A stretch of 64,000 nt of DNA from an uncultured Clostridia bacterium (GTDB lineage: Bacteria; Bacillota; Clostridia; Christensenellales; CAG-917), in assembly GCA_934277615.1 (NCBI GenBank), contig CAKQUV010000002.1, positions 165,740 to 229,739 of the forward strand, read 5' to 3'. Both the position numbers and the translations under genes were made by a program. This document shows positions 24,640 to 32,987 of the stretch, in pieces (within the stretch, counting starts at the first letter, position 1; each line of letters opens with the position of its first letter). The notes beneath the pieces are model-generated. The model was not told the DNA's origin, did no database searches, and saw only the letters and a program-made list of their open reading frames with translations.

Positions 24640-25194
24640 ATGGCATTTAATATTGTGTTGGTTGAACCGGAGATCCCACAAAACACGGGTAACATCGTGC
24701 GCACGGCGGCGGCAACGGGCTGCCACGTGCATCTGATTAAGCCTATAGGTTTTGACATAAGCGACAAAGCGCTGAAACGCGCGGGGCTGGATTATTGGCA
24801 TCTTACGGATTTTAACGTGTATGAAAATCTTGACGAGTTCTTTGAAAAGCACGCAAAAGGCAGAGTGCATAGATTGTCCGACGGAAGTTGGCATATAGAC
24901 GGCAACTGTACGTCCAATGACAAGGCGCATTTCTATTTCTGCTCCACAAAGGCAAGTATCAGATACGACGAGGCAAAGTTTGGCGAAAACGATTTTTTGT
25001 TTTTCGGAAGAGAATCAAAAGGTTTACCCGAAGAACTTTTGCACGACAACTACGATATGACAATACGTATACCTATGGTTAAAGAAGCGCGCTCGCTCAA
25101 TCTTTCAAACTCCGTCGCAATCGTCGTTTACGAGGGAATGAGGCAACTCGGATTTGATAATCTGCTTTGCGAAGGACATCTTACGAAATTTTGA
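24640..25194 (+). CDS. trmL: tRNA (cytidine/uridine-34 2'-O)-methyltransferase TrmL
   Basis: SPOUT-class methyltransferase that methylates the wobble ribose of certain leucine tRNAs. 184 residues, somewhat longer than the usual 155-165. The SPOUT knot motifs are clear: N-terminal PEIPQNTGNIVRTAAATG, then LFFGRESKGLPEELL (motif 2), and RIPMVKEARSLNLSNSVAIVVYE (motif 3). The extra length lies in the middle (RLSDGSWHIDGNCTSNDKAHF). Single gene with its own promoter and a terminator at 25235. Confidence 0.93.
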   Translation: MAFNIVLVEPEIPQNTGNIVRTAAATGCHVHLIKPIGFDISDKALKRAGLDYWHLTDFNVYENLDEFFEKHAKGRVHRLSDGSWHIDGNCTSNDKAHFYFCSTKASIRYDEAKFGENDFLFFGRESKGLPEELLHDNYDMTIRIPMVKEARSLNLSNSVAIVVYEGMRQLGFDNLLCEGHLTKF

Positions 25195-25197
25195 CAA

Positions 25198-25329
25198 AAC
25201 ACGATAGGTGTTGTAAATATAGCATAAATTACTCAAAACGCTGAAAAATCGGCGTTTTTTCATATATTATAATATTCACATAACACGATACGTGCAGTAA
25301 GCTGCGAAGTTAAAACACGATATGTGTTG
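25198..25329 (+). promoter_or_regulatory. Three copies of an AACACGATANGTG palindromic motif
   Basis: The copies are AACACGATAGGTGTTG (25198-25213), AACACGATACGTGCAG (25282-25297) and AACACGATATGTGTTG (25314-25329). The first and third are inverted repeats AACAC-N5-GTGTT. They lie upstream of the pgk promoter and look like operator sites for an unknown dimeric regulator. The first also sits at the end of trmL, before its terminator. Confidence 0.5.
25235..25260 (+). terminator. Terminator after trmL
   Basis: AAAACGC (25235-25241) and GCGTTTT (25252-25258) with a T-run. Confidence 0.75.
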
Positions 25330-25441
25330 CAGATACAAGGATATAAATGTGGTTAGTAACGTGCACAGCGTAATTGGCGACGACGACTGTGGACGTATTT
25401 CGGCGTAAATTCTGAGCGTACACGCAAAAATGAGAAAATTC

Positions 25442-25470
25442 TTGCTCTTTTCGCGCACGTGTGATATACT
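25442..25470 (+). promoter_or_regulatory. Promoter of the pgk-tpiA-gpmI cluster
   Basis: TTGCTC (25442-25447), 17-bp spacer, TATACT (25465-25470), 90 bp before pgk. Confidence 0.55.
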
Positions 25471-25560
25471 TATTATCGCTAAAAATATATTGATAATCAT
25501 TTTATCCGTACTTTTTGGCAACCAAATATGTAAATCCATTTTCTTACAAGGAGAATTTTT

Positions 25561-26877
25561 ATGGCAAAACTTACAATCCGCGATGTAGACGTCAAGGGCA
25601 AAAAGTGTTTGGTGCGTTGCGATTTCAACGTTCCTATGGTTGACGGCGTGATTACCGATGAAAATCGTATCAACGGCGCGCTCCCCACAATTCAATATCT
25701 CGTTGACCACGGCGCAAAGGTCATTCTTTGCTCGCATATGGGCAAACCGCACAACATTTTTACTGAAGGTTTTGGTCTCAACAAAAAAGAAAAGAAGGCT
25801 GTCGAGGCTCTTCCCGTCGAGGAGCAAGCGGCTGCAAAAGCAGAGTATATCGCAAAGGCGCTCAAGAACGATCCCAAAAAGTTCACGCTCAAGCCCGTTG
25901 CGGACAGACTCGCGCAAATTTTCCCCGGCAAAGTTACGTTTGCAACCGATCTCGTGGGCGAGGACGCTCACAAGAAGGTCGCAGCGCTTAAAGACGGCGA
26001 AATCGTGCTTTTGGAAAACACTCGTTTCGACGCAGGCGAAGAGAAAAACAGTGAAGAACTTTGCCGCAAACTTGCAGATTTCTGCGACGTTTACGTAAAC
26101 GACGCATTCGGAACGGCGCATCGCGCTCACGCAACGACTGCAGGTATCGTCCAATACGGTTTTGCACCGGTCGCAGTCAGCGGTTTCCTTATCGAGAAGG
26201 AACTTAAGTTCCTTGGCAACGCAATCGAGAATCCTGTTCGTCCGTTTGTGGCGATTTTGGGCGGCGCAAAAGTCGCAGACAAACTCAACGTCATAGACAA
26301 TCTCCTCAACAAATGCGATACGCTTATTATCGGTGGCGGCATGGCTTACACATTCATCAAAGCTCAAGGCGGCAGCGTAGGTCTTTCCCTTGTTGACGAC
26401 GAGAAGATCGATTACTGCAAGAACATGCTCGAAAAGGCAAAAACGCTTGGCAAGACCATCTATCTGCCTGTTGATACGGCAACTTGCGCGTCTTTCCCCG
26501 ATCCTATCGACGCACACGTTGACATTGAATATTATGACAGTTTCAACATTCCTTCCGACAGAGAAGGTCTTGATATCGGTCCCAAGACGCAAGAACTCTT
26601 TGCATCCGTCGTCAAGAGCGCAAAGACCGTTGTTTGGAACGGACCTATGGGCGTTTTTGAAAATCCGCAACTTGCACAAGGCACCAATGCCGTCGCAAAA
26701 GCAATGGCAGAAACCGACGCAACCACAATCATCGGTGGCGGCGACTCCGCCGCAGCCGTCGCACAACTCGGCTATGCCGACAAGATGACTCACATCTCAA
26801 CAGGTGGCGGCGCATCCTTGGAGTTCCTTGAGGGTAAGGTTCTTCCCGGCATCGCATGCCTCAACGACAAGCACTAA
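25561..26877 (+). CDS. pgk: Phosphoglycerate kinase
   Basis: Glycolytic enzyme that transfers the acyl phosphate of 1,3-bisphosphoglycerate to ADP. 438 residues, longer than the usual ~395. The motifs are VRCDFNVPM (substrate arginine), SHMGKP (family SHLGRP), ENTRF, DAFGTAHRAHA, GGAKVADKL and GGGDSAAAV near the end. The extra ~40 residues (about 66-105, lysine- and glutamate-rich, FTEGFGLNKKEKKAVEALPV and onward) sit just after SHMGKP and before LKPVADRL. The start has a strong AAGGAG site. First gene of the lower-glycolysis cluster. Confidence 0.97.
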   Translation: MAKLTIRDVDVKGKKCLVRCDFNVPMVDGVITDENRINGALPTIQYLVDHGAKVILCSHMGKPHNIFTEGFGLNKKEKKAVEALPVEEQAAAKAEYIAKALKNDPKKFTLKPVADRLAQIFPGKVTFATDLVGEDAHKKVAALKDGEIVLLENTRFDAGEEKNSEELCRKLADFCDVYVNDAFGTAHRAHATTAGIVQYGFAPVAVSGFLIEKELKFLGNAIENPVRPFVAILGGAKVADKLNVIDNLLNKCDTLIIGGGMAYTFIKAQGGSVGLSLVDDEKIDYCKNMLEKAKTLGKTIYLPVDTATCASFPDPIDAHVDIEYYDSFNIPSDREGLDIGPKTQELFASVVKSAKTVVWNGPMGVFENPQLAQGTNAVAKAMAETDATTIIGGGDSAAAVAQLGYADKMTHISTGGGASLEFLEGKVLPGIACLNDKH

Positions 26878-27406
26878 TCGGCGAATAACTTCGTCAGTGC
26901 ACGCTCGTCGCAAAATCACGTACGCACTAGTACGTTGGGTTTTGCGCCGAGCGCACACTTCCTTGTTCTTCATTCAATTCGCGCAGTCATTGCACAACAG
27001 AATTAAGTGAAGAATAACACTAGCACGCACAAACTCTCGGGGAAGTAAAACAAAAAATAAAAGTTTCCCCCTTCCTCATGTGTTTCCCCTATTCCGTTCC
27101 CCCTCTGCGCAATGCTTGAGGGAACCCACGGAACTGCTCTGCAGGGGGCAACACGACGCGATTGACTTCGTAACAATCGCTATTCCGTCGCTTCGCTCCT
27201 TACGGTCTTCGGATAAATAAGTAACGTGCACTGATTATGTCACGCGCTTTGTGCGCCGCTACGCAACAACATGGCGCAGTCGCTTGTACAATACGTCGAC
27301 CTCGACGCTCGACAGGCTCGCCGCCTTGCGGCTCGAAGTCACGTCTTCGAAAGAGCATTTTAATACGCCTAACAAATCCATAAATAAAAATTTTTCGAGG
27401 TATATT
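26878..27406. other. Long pgk-tpiA intergenic region
   Basis: 529 bp without a gene. It begins with a structured element (26881-26985), then a pyrimidine-rich tract. After that come modules that recur in the long repeats elsewhere: a GCGATTG/CAATCGC hairpin module at 27155-27184, and from about 27240 to 27330 the GCGCTTTGTGCGCC and TACGCAACAACATGGCGCAG blocks. Confidence 0.65.
26881..26985 (+). repeat. 3'-end structured element, copy 1 (after pgk)
   Basis: Begins GCGAATAACTTCGTCA three bases after the stop codon. A long hairpin spans 26897-26956, its arms pairing around a GCACTA loop region and interrupted by an internal loop (TCA opposite TTGGG). Related elements follow gpmI and the second surface-protein gene. 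Confidence 0.7.
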
Positions 27407-28156
27407 ATGAGAAAACCTATCATTGCTGGCAACTGGAAAATGAACAACACAATCGCCGATACAAAGGCGCTTATCACGGATCTTGCTCCGCTCGTTAAAG
27501 ACGCAAAATGCGACGTCGTTATCTGCACGCCTTATACCGACCTTGCAACCGCAGTCGAAATGACAAAAGGCACGAATATCAAAGTTGGCGCAGAGAACGT
27601 ACACTGGGCAGAAAAAGGTGCTTTCACGGGCGAAATTTCCGCAAAAATGCTTGTTGAACTCGGCGTTGAATACGTAATTATCGGTCACTCCGAGCGTCGT
27701 CAATACTTCGGCGAGACGGACGCAACAGTCAATGCACGTGCAAAAGCGGCTCTTGCTGCAGGTCTTAAACCCATCATCTGTGTGGGCGAAACGCTTGAAG
27801 AGAGAGAAAACGGCAAGGTTGAAGAAGTGCTTGTACGTCAAACGAAGGGCGCATTCGAAGGCATCGACAAAGACGAACTTGACAATATCGTCATCGCATA
27901 CGAACCTGTTTGGGCAATCGGCACAGGCAAAACCGCTACTGCAGAAGTTGCAAACGAAACAATCGCAATCATTCGCAACACAATGGCAGAGCTTTATTGC
28001 CCCAAGTGCGCAGAAAACCGCGTGCGTATCCAATACGGCGGAAGCATGAACCCCAAGAACGTCAAAGAACTCATGGCAATGCCTGAAATCGACGGCGGTC
28101 TTATCGGCGGCGCATCTTTGAAAGCGGTTGACTTCTCGCAAGTTGTAAATTACTAA
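27407..28156 (+). CDS. tpiA: Triosephosphate isomerase
   Basis: Interconverts dihydroxyacetone phosphate and glyceraldehyde 3-phosphate. 249 residues, normal length. The catalytic residues are visible: NWKMN (Lys), IIGHSERR (His), AYEPVWAIGTG (Glu plus loop 6), and the phosphate-binding IQYGGSMN and GGLIGGAS. ATG 27407 is chosen for its CGAGG ribosome site and because it begins the conserved MRKPIIAGNWKMN. It follows pgk after a 529-bp repeat-containing gap, so separate transcription is possible. Confidence 0.97.
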   Translation: MRKPIIAGNWKMNNTIADTKALITDLAPLVKDAKCDVVICTPYTDLATAVEMTKGTNIKVGAENVHWAEKGAFTGEISAKMLVELGVEYVIIGHSERRQYFGETDATVNARAKAALAAGLKPIICVGETLEERENGKVEEVLVRQTKGAFEGIDKDELDNIVIAYEPVWAIGTGKTATAEVANETIAIIRNTMAELYCPKCAENRVRIQYGGSMNPKNVKELMAMPEIDGGLIGGASLKAVDFSQVVNY

Positions 28157-28173
28157 TTATTTTCACAAAAAAC

Positions 28174-28190
28174 AGGCGGTCTAACCGCCT
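28174..28190 (+). other. Small hairpin between tpiA and gpmI
   Basis: AGGCGG and CCGCCT around TCTAA, not followed by a T-run. Possibly a message-stability element. Confidence 0.5.
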
Positions 28191-28202
28191 CAAAGGACAA
28201 CT

Positions 28203-29768
28203 ATGAAAAAACTTGTTTTGGTAGTTATGGACGGTGTCGGCAAGTCTAAAACAGGACTTGGCGACGCTGTTACTATGGCAAATACTCCCACTCTCGACAA
28301 ACTCTTGCAAGAGTGTCCGAACACCTATATCAAAGCGCACGGAACGGCTGTCGGTCTTCCCAGCGACGACGATATGGGCAACAGTGAAGTGGGACACAAC
28401 GCTCTCGGTTGCGGTCAAGTCTATTCTCAAGGCGCAAAACTTGTGGAAGAGGCAATCGAAAGCGGTGATATTTTCAATTCTTCCGCGTGGCAAGAACTCA
28501 AAGACAATTGCGTCAAAAACGCTTCCACGATGCACTTTATCGGCTTGCTCTCCGACGGCAACGTGCATAGCAATATCGGGCATCTAATCGCCTTGATTAA
28601 TGGCGCGAAGCATGACGGGATCAAGCATGTGCGTGTTCACGTATTGCTTGACGGAAGAGACGTGCCGGCAACGAGCGCACTCACTTACGTCGATCAGCTC
28701 GAAAGTGCAATGACATCTTTGAACGACGCCGATTTCGACGCTTGCATCGCAAGCGGTGGCGGTCGTATGAAGATAACGATGGACAGATATTTTGCCAATT
28801 GGGATATGGTAAAAGCGGGCTTCTATACGCACGTTTACGGTGAGGGCAGAGGCTTTGAGAGCGCAACGCAAGCAATCGAAACCTACCGCAACGAAAATCC
28901 CGGCGTTATCGACCAAGATTTGCCTGCGTTCGTCATCGTCAAGGACGGAAAACCCGTCGGCGCCATGCATGACAACGACAGCGTAATCCTCTTCAATTTC
29001 CGTGGCGACCGTGCAATCGAAATTTCAATGGCTTTCGACAATGCAGACTTTGACGGGTTTGACAGAGGCAATATGCCCAAGGTGCTTTACGCAGGTATGC
29101 TCCAATATGACGGCGACTTGCATTTGCCCACTCGCTTCCTTGTCGAACCGCCCAAAATCAAGTATACTTTGAGCGAGTTTTTGGTGAACAAAGGCGTCAA
29201 ATCCTATGCTGTGTCCGAAACTCAAAAATACGGCCACGTAACGTATTTCTGGAACGGTAACCGCTCCGAAAAATTCAGCGACGAGCTCGAAGTGTGGGAA
29301 GAAGTGCCTTCCGACAAGGTATCTTTCGACCAACGTCCGTGGATGAAATCCGCAGAAGTTACAGACAAGGTTATCGAGGCAATCGAGAGCGAGCAATACG
29401 GCTTTATCCGTTGCAATTATCCCAACGGCGACATGGTCGGACACACAGGCAGCCTTGACGCAACCATCATCGGCGTTGAGGCGGTTGACCTTGCTCTTGC
29501 AAGACTCCTTCCTGTCGTCAAAAAGCACGATTATGCGCTTATCGTAACCGCAGACCACGGCAACGCCGACGAGATGCTTGAAAAGAACAAAAAAGGCGTC
29601 ATCTCCGTCCGTACCGCACACTCTCTCAATCCCGTACCCTTTATCGTCTACAATTACGATTGTGAAATAGCCGACGGTGCTTTCGGGCTGTCCGACGTGG
29701 CGGCAACGGCAGTGAAGATTATGGGTTATACCTCCGACCCTCACTGGGACGCACCCATAATCCGCTAA
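28203..29768 (+). CDS. gpmI: 2,3-bisphosphoglycerate-independent phosphoglycerate mutase
   Basis: Manganese enzyme converting 3- to 2-phosphoglycerate. 521 residues, usual length. The phosphoryl-accepting serine lies in GNSEVGHNALG (near residue 64), and the alkaline-phosphatase-type metal sites in VVMDGVG (start), TADHGNADEM and RTAHSLNPVPFI. Two substrate blocks are variant: FRGDRAIEIS replaces the common FRPDRARQ, and MKITMDRYFANWDMV replaces the common GRYYAMDRDxRW. It has an AAGGA ribosome site. It completes the pgk-tpiA-gpmI cluster. Confidence 0.95.
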   Translation: MKKLVLVVMDGVGKSKTGLGDAVTMANTPTLDKLLQECPNTYIKAHGTAVGLPSDDDMGNSEVGHNALGCGQVYSQGAKLVEEAIESGDIFNSSAWQELKDNCVKNASTMHFIGLLSDGNVHSNIGHLIALINGAKHDGIKHVRVHVLLDGRDVPATSALTYVDQLESAMTSLNDADFDACIASGGGRMKITMDRYFANWDMVKAGFYTHVYGEGRGFESATQAIETYRNENPGVIDQDLPAFVIVKDGKPVGAMHDNDSVILFNFRGDRAIEISMAFDNADFDGFDRGNMPKVLYAGMLQYDGDLHLPTRFLVEPPKIKYTLSEFLVNKGVKSYAVSETQKYGHVTYFWNGNRSEKFSDELEVWEEVPSDKVSFDQRPWMKSAEVTDKVIEAIESEQYGFIRCNYPNGDMVGHTGSLDATIIGVEAVDLALARLLPVVKKHDYALIVTADHGNADEMLEKNKKGVISVRTAHSLNPVPFIVYNYDCEIADGAFGLSDVAATAVKIMGYTSDPHWDAPIIR

Positions 29769-29948
29769 ATCGCGCCTAACTTTGTCAGCGCCCTCTTGCC
29801 TCAAAATCACGTACGTTATGTACGTTTGGTTTTGATTCAAGGGGGCGCTTTCGCGGTATGCATCGATTTATCGGATTAGGGCAAGCAAAAAATGGGGGTT
29901 GCTGTCCAAGGGGCTTTTGACGCGATTGACTCCGTAACAATCGCTATT
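29769..29948 (+). repeat. 3'-end structured element, copy 2 (after gpmI), plus hairpin module
   Basis: CGCGCCTAACTTTGTCA directly follows the stop codon, then a long hairpin at 29787-29849. At 29919-29948 lies the same GCGATTG/CAATCGC module seen at 27155 and 51012. No gene lies between here and the terminator. Confidence 0.7.
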
Positions 29949-30010
29949 AAACGCGCTCTTCATCCGTTTAGCGAATTATTGGGGGTGGTAAAACATCATT
30001 TATCCAAATA

Positions 30011-30045
30011 AAAAAATACCATCGCTATGCGATGGTATAAATTTT
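30011..30045. terminator. Bidirectional terminator
   Basis: TACCATCGC (30017-30025) pairs with GCGATGGTA (30029-30037), A-run before and T-run after, between gpmI and the convergent antiporter gene. Confidence 0.85.
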
Positions 30046-30063
30046 ATTTTTCCGCTTAAAATG

Positions 30064-31332
30064 CTATTTTATCAAATCCTCTCGCACGTATTCTTGGACG
30101 TCGGGGATAGGGGATTCCTTGCGATAGCTGAGCTTGAGGAACAAGGGCGTGAGAAGGGAAGATGCGATTATCAAAATAAGGACAAAAGGCATAATCGAGG
30201 GATCGATTATGTTGCTGTCGACGCCTTTTTGTGCGCAGACGAGGACGACTTCCGCTCTTGCCATCATACCGATACCCACGCGCAAACTGTCTTTGAAAGA
30301 ATACTTGCAAATGAGCGAGCCGAGACCGCAACCGAGCACTTTGCCAACGAGGCCTGCCGCAACGAACGCAAAACCGAAACCGACCATTGCGGTGGAGATT
30401 GAACCGAAGTTGGCGTTGATGCCGATATTTGCAAAGAATACCGGGGCGAATATCATATAGTTGCTCACTTCCACCTTTCTGTCGATATAGCCCGCTTCGC
30501 TGAGCGTTGCAAGCATAATACCCGCAACGTATGCGCCCGTGATATCCGCAACGCCGAACCACTCTTCCGCCGCGTATGCAAATAAGAATGCCATTGCAAA
30601 GCCGATAATCGGGATACGTCTATGGTGTTCGGGGTGGCGTTTGAGATAGTGCTTGAGAAGGAAGTGAAGCACAAGACCGACGGAAATAGACGCGGCGAAA
30701 AATCCTATCATTTTGCCGATTGCGATGCCTACGCCTTTGAGGTCGCTACCTTTGTCGAGGCTTATGAAAAGCGAGAGCAAAATAACGCCGATGATATCGT
30801 CGAGGATTGCCGCGGCGATTATTGAAGTGCCGACTTTTGAATTGATTTTGCCGAGTTCCTTGAGGACTGCGACGGTGATACTAACCGACGTTGCCGCCAA
30901 AATCGTGCCGTAAAATAGGTTGGTTATCACTTGGTGTTGGCTCATATCCTTGAAACCGCCGTTGAAAGCTGCGGATACCAAGAATCCTAGACCTACCGGG
31001 AACAGAACGCCGAGCGAAGTGATTATAACAGAGGGAATACCGCAAGTTTTGAATTGTTTTACGTCCGTTTCCAGACCTGCGGAAAACATTATGAGGATAA
31101 CGCCGATTTTTGCAAGAAATTTGAGCCCCTCGGTGGTGTCTTCCGTGAAAATTCGTTGCCCCGGGATAAGCTTGATAAGTCCCAAAAGTATGCCTGCTAC
31201 GAGCATACCCACGACTTGCGGAAGTCCGATTTTTTTGCCGAGAAGAGAGAAAAGTTTGGTGCAAAGCAGTATCAATGCCAGGGGGAGAAGAATCTCGAAA
31301 TAGGCGATGTCGGATAAGGTTTGCGTAAACAT
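30064..31332 (-). CDS. Cation:proton antiporter, Kef/CPA2 type
   Basis: 422 residues from the ATG at 31332, which has GGAAG upstream and removes an unlikely 33-residue extension. Twelve or so hydrophobic segments. The CPA2 pattern is clear: IGLPQVVGMLVAGILLG at the start, and AAILDDIIGVILLSL with the DD pair of electrogenic antiporters. It ends after the membrane domain with a short polar tail, so the TrkA-N/RCK domains of full KefB/C are missing. Ion (sodium or potassium) unknown. Single gene. Confidence 0.88.
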   Translation of the reverse strand: MFTQTLSDIAYFEILLPLALILLCTKLFSLLGKKIGLPQVVGMLVAGILLGLIKLIPGQRIFTEDTTEGLKFLAKIGVILIMFSAGLETDVKQFKTCGIPSVIITSLGVLFPVGLGFLVSAAFNGGFKDMSQHQVITNLFYGTILAATSVSITVAVLKELGKINSKVGTSIIAAAILDDIIGVILLSLFISLDKGSDLKGVGIAIGKMIGFFAASISVGLVLHFLLKHYLKRHPEHHRRIPIIGFAMAFLFAYAAEEWFGVADITGAYVAGIMLATLSEAGYIDRKVEVSNYMIFAPVFFANIGINANFGSISTAMVGFGFAFVAAGLVGKVLGCGLGSLICKYSFKDSLRVGIGMMARAEVVLVCAQKGVDSNIIDPSIMPFVLILIIASSLLTPLFLKLSYRKESPIPDVQEYVREDLIK

Positions 31333-31497
31333 AAATATACTTCCTTTGTTTTTATGTAGATTGTTATACGCTTTTAAAAATCTTTCGTCAAGCGTTTTGA
31401 TATTGTAGAATAACATATAGTTTGTATGCAAAAAACATTAAAAAGCATTAAAAATTGTGCTTAAAACCCCGTGTGGAGCACAAAATAGAGATTTTGT

Positions 31498-31526
31498 TTG
31501 ACATTATTACATGTAATTGATAAAAT
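31498..31526 (+). promoter_or_regulatory. Strong promoter with a palindrome in its spacer
   Basis: TTGACA (31498-31503), 17-bp spacer, TAAAAT (31521-31526). The spacer contains the perfect 12-bp palindrome ATTACATGTAAT (31506-31517), a good place for a repressor. Confidence 0.65.
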
Positions 31527-31585
31527 ATACACATAAATGCGCGCGTATATGTCAAAAAATACACGCTCGCGCGCACGGAGCAGAA

Positions 31586-32020
31586 TTGGATTTTTTGTCG
31601 TTCCTGACCGGAGTCACGTCCTTTATTGTCGGGCTTGCCAAGACAATCGTAGGGCTTGCGGCGGTCGGATGCATATTTTTACTGATAAGACTTTTGCCGA
31701 GGCGCATTCGCGGATTTGTATCTGCGATTGCAACTTCGCTTTTGGTTTTTGCACTGTTCAAGAGCATGGTGCAACAGTTTACCTTTCTTGCGATTAAAAC
31801 ATCCATTCTCTACATGGCGCTTATCGACATTACGGCACTCACCGTATTGTTCGGAATATATTTTGCAACGTATTGCGGTTGTATTTTTTCAAAAGTTACG
31901 CGCAGTACTCGCACGTTTACGCCGCCTGATAAGCGGGGCGACGTTTATCGTTCTTCAAGGCACGACGATATTGTCGCGTCCAATTCTTATTTGCGGATTT
32001 CACCCGTTATTTTGCAATAA
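31586..32020 (+). CDS. Small membrane protein, unknown
   Basis: 144 residues if started at TTG 31586, which has GGAG five bases upstream. An ATG at 31517 would overlap the promoter -10, so it is less likely. Three hydrophobic segments (about 5-38, 46-68, 76-98) are followed by a polar, arginine- and serine-rich tail. No family recognised. It lies just ahead of the ABC exporter cluster, with an alternating purine-pyrimidine tract between them. Confidence 0.55.
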   Translation: MDFLSFLTGVTSFIVGLAKTIVGLAAVGCIFLLIRLLPRRIRGFVSAIATSLLVFALFKSMVQQFTFLAIKTSILYMALIDITALTVLFGIYFATYCGCIFSKVTRSTRTFTPPDKRGDVYRSSRHDDIVASNSYLRISPVILQ

Positions 32021-32129
32021 TTTTCTTTTCTTCTCGAAGGCGGCATTTTTGCGCCGTTTTCGGGCTACACATAAGCGCGCGTGCGCGCGTATATGCGCAC
32101 GCAATTAAAACCTCAGGAGAAAAATCACA

Positions 32130-32987
32130 ATGTTAAAAGTTGAAAATCTGAAAAAGACATATCCAAAGAGCGACAGAGTCGCAGTCGACAATATTTCGTT
32201 TGAATTGAAACCCGGTGAAATTTTCGGTTTCCTCGGACAAAACGGTGCGGGCAAATCCACCACGATTAAGTGCCTTACGGGTATCTTGCCCTTTGACAGC
32301 GGCACGATTACCATATGCGGCCACGACATCGTGAAAGAACCGATTAAAGCCAAAATGGAAATGGGTTACGTTCCCGACAACCACTCGGTGTATGAGAAAC
32401 TTACGGGCAGGGAATACGTCAACTACGTCGCGGACCTTTACAAAGTTCCCGCTCTTGTGAGAACGGAAAGAATTGACAGATATGCCAAACTCTTCAAGCT
32501 CGAGGCGGCAATCGACAGACAAATCAAATCCTACTCTCACGGTATGAAACAAAAAATCTGCATTATCGCCGCGCTCATTCACGATCCCAAACTCTGGGTG
32601 CTCGACGAGCCGATGATGGGACTCGATCCGCAATCGACCGCGGAAATCATCTCGTATATGAGAGAGCATTGCGCAAAGGGCAATACGGTATTCTTTTCAA
32701 GCCACAACCTCGACCTTGTAAAGAAACTTTGCCACAGAGCCGCAATAGTCAACGACGGACACCTCATCGACATTATCGACCTTGCAGGCAACGACAAGAA
32801 CAAGGCAAACCTCGAAGAAACGTTCTTCCGTGTGACGGGTACGTACGAGCAAAGATTGTTCGAGGACTACGTTGCGCAAGAGAGTGAGGATATGCGTCCC
32901 GACATTCCGTCGGTAGGGGACGTCGAAGAGATAGTCGACGCACAAGACGTGGTCGAAGAAATCACCGTGGAGGAAGAGCAAAAATGA
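32130..32987 (+). CDS. ABC exporter ATP-binding protein
   Basis: 285 residues. The nucleotide-binding domain occupies residues 1-~215: Walker A GQNGAGKSTT, Q-loop region, signature YSHGMKQKI (a variant of LSGGQ), Walker B LWVLDEP and H-loop SSHN. The last ~60 residues are an acidic tail (EESEDMRPDIPSVGDVEE and onward). The family fits ABC-2 type exporters. The stop overlaps the start of the permease gene (ATGA). First gene of a four-gene unit ending at 41067. Confidence 0.88.
   Translation: MLKVENLKKTYPKSDRVAVDNISFELKPGEIFGFLGQNGAGKSTTIKCLTGILPFDSGTITICGHDIVKEPIKAKMEMGYVPDNHSVYEKLTGREYVNYVADLYKVPALVRTERIDRYAKLFKLEAAIDRQIKSYSHGMKQKICIIAALIHDPKLWVLDEPMMGLDPQSTAEIISYMREHCAKGNTVFFSSHNLDLVKKLCHRAAIVNDGHLIDIIDLAGNDKNKANLEETFFRVTGTYEQRLFEDYVAQESEDMRPDIPSVGDVEEIVDAQDVVEEITVEEEQK

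Noticed and set aside
25276..26793. 505-codon minus-strand open frame opposite pgk
   Set aside because: Antisense shadow of pgk; composition (C, V, F, R rich) and lack of domains argue against a gene.
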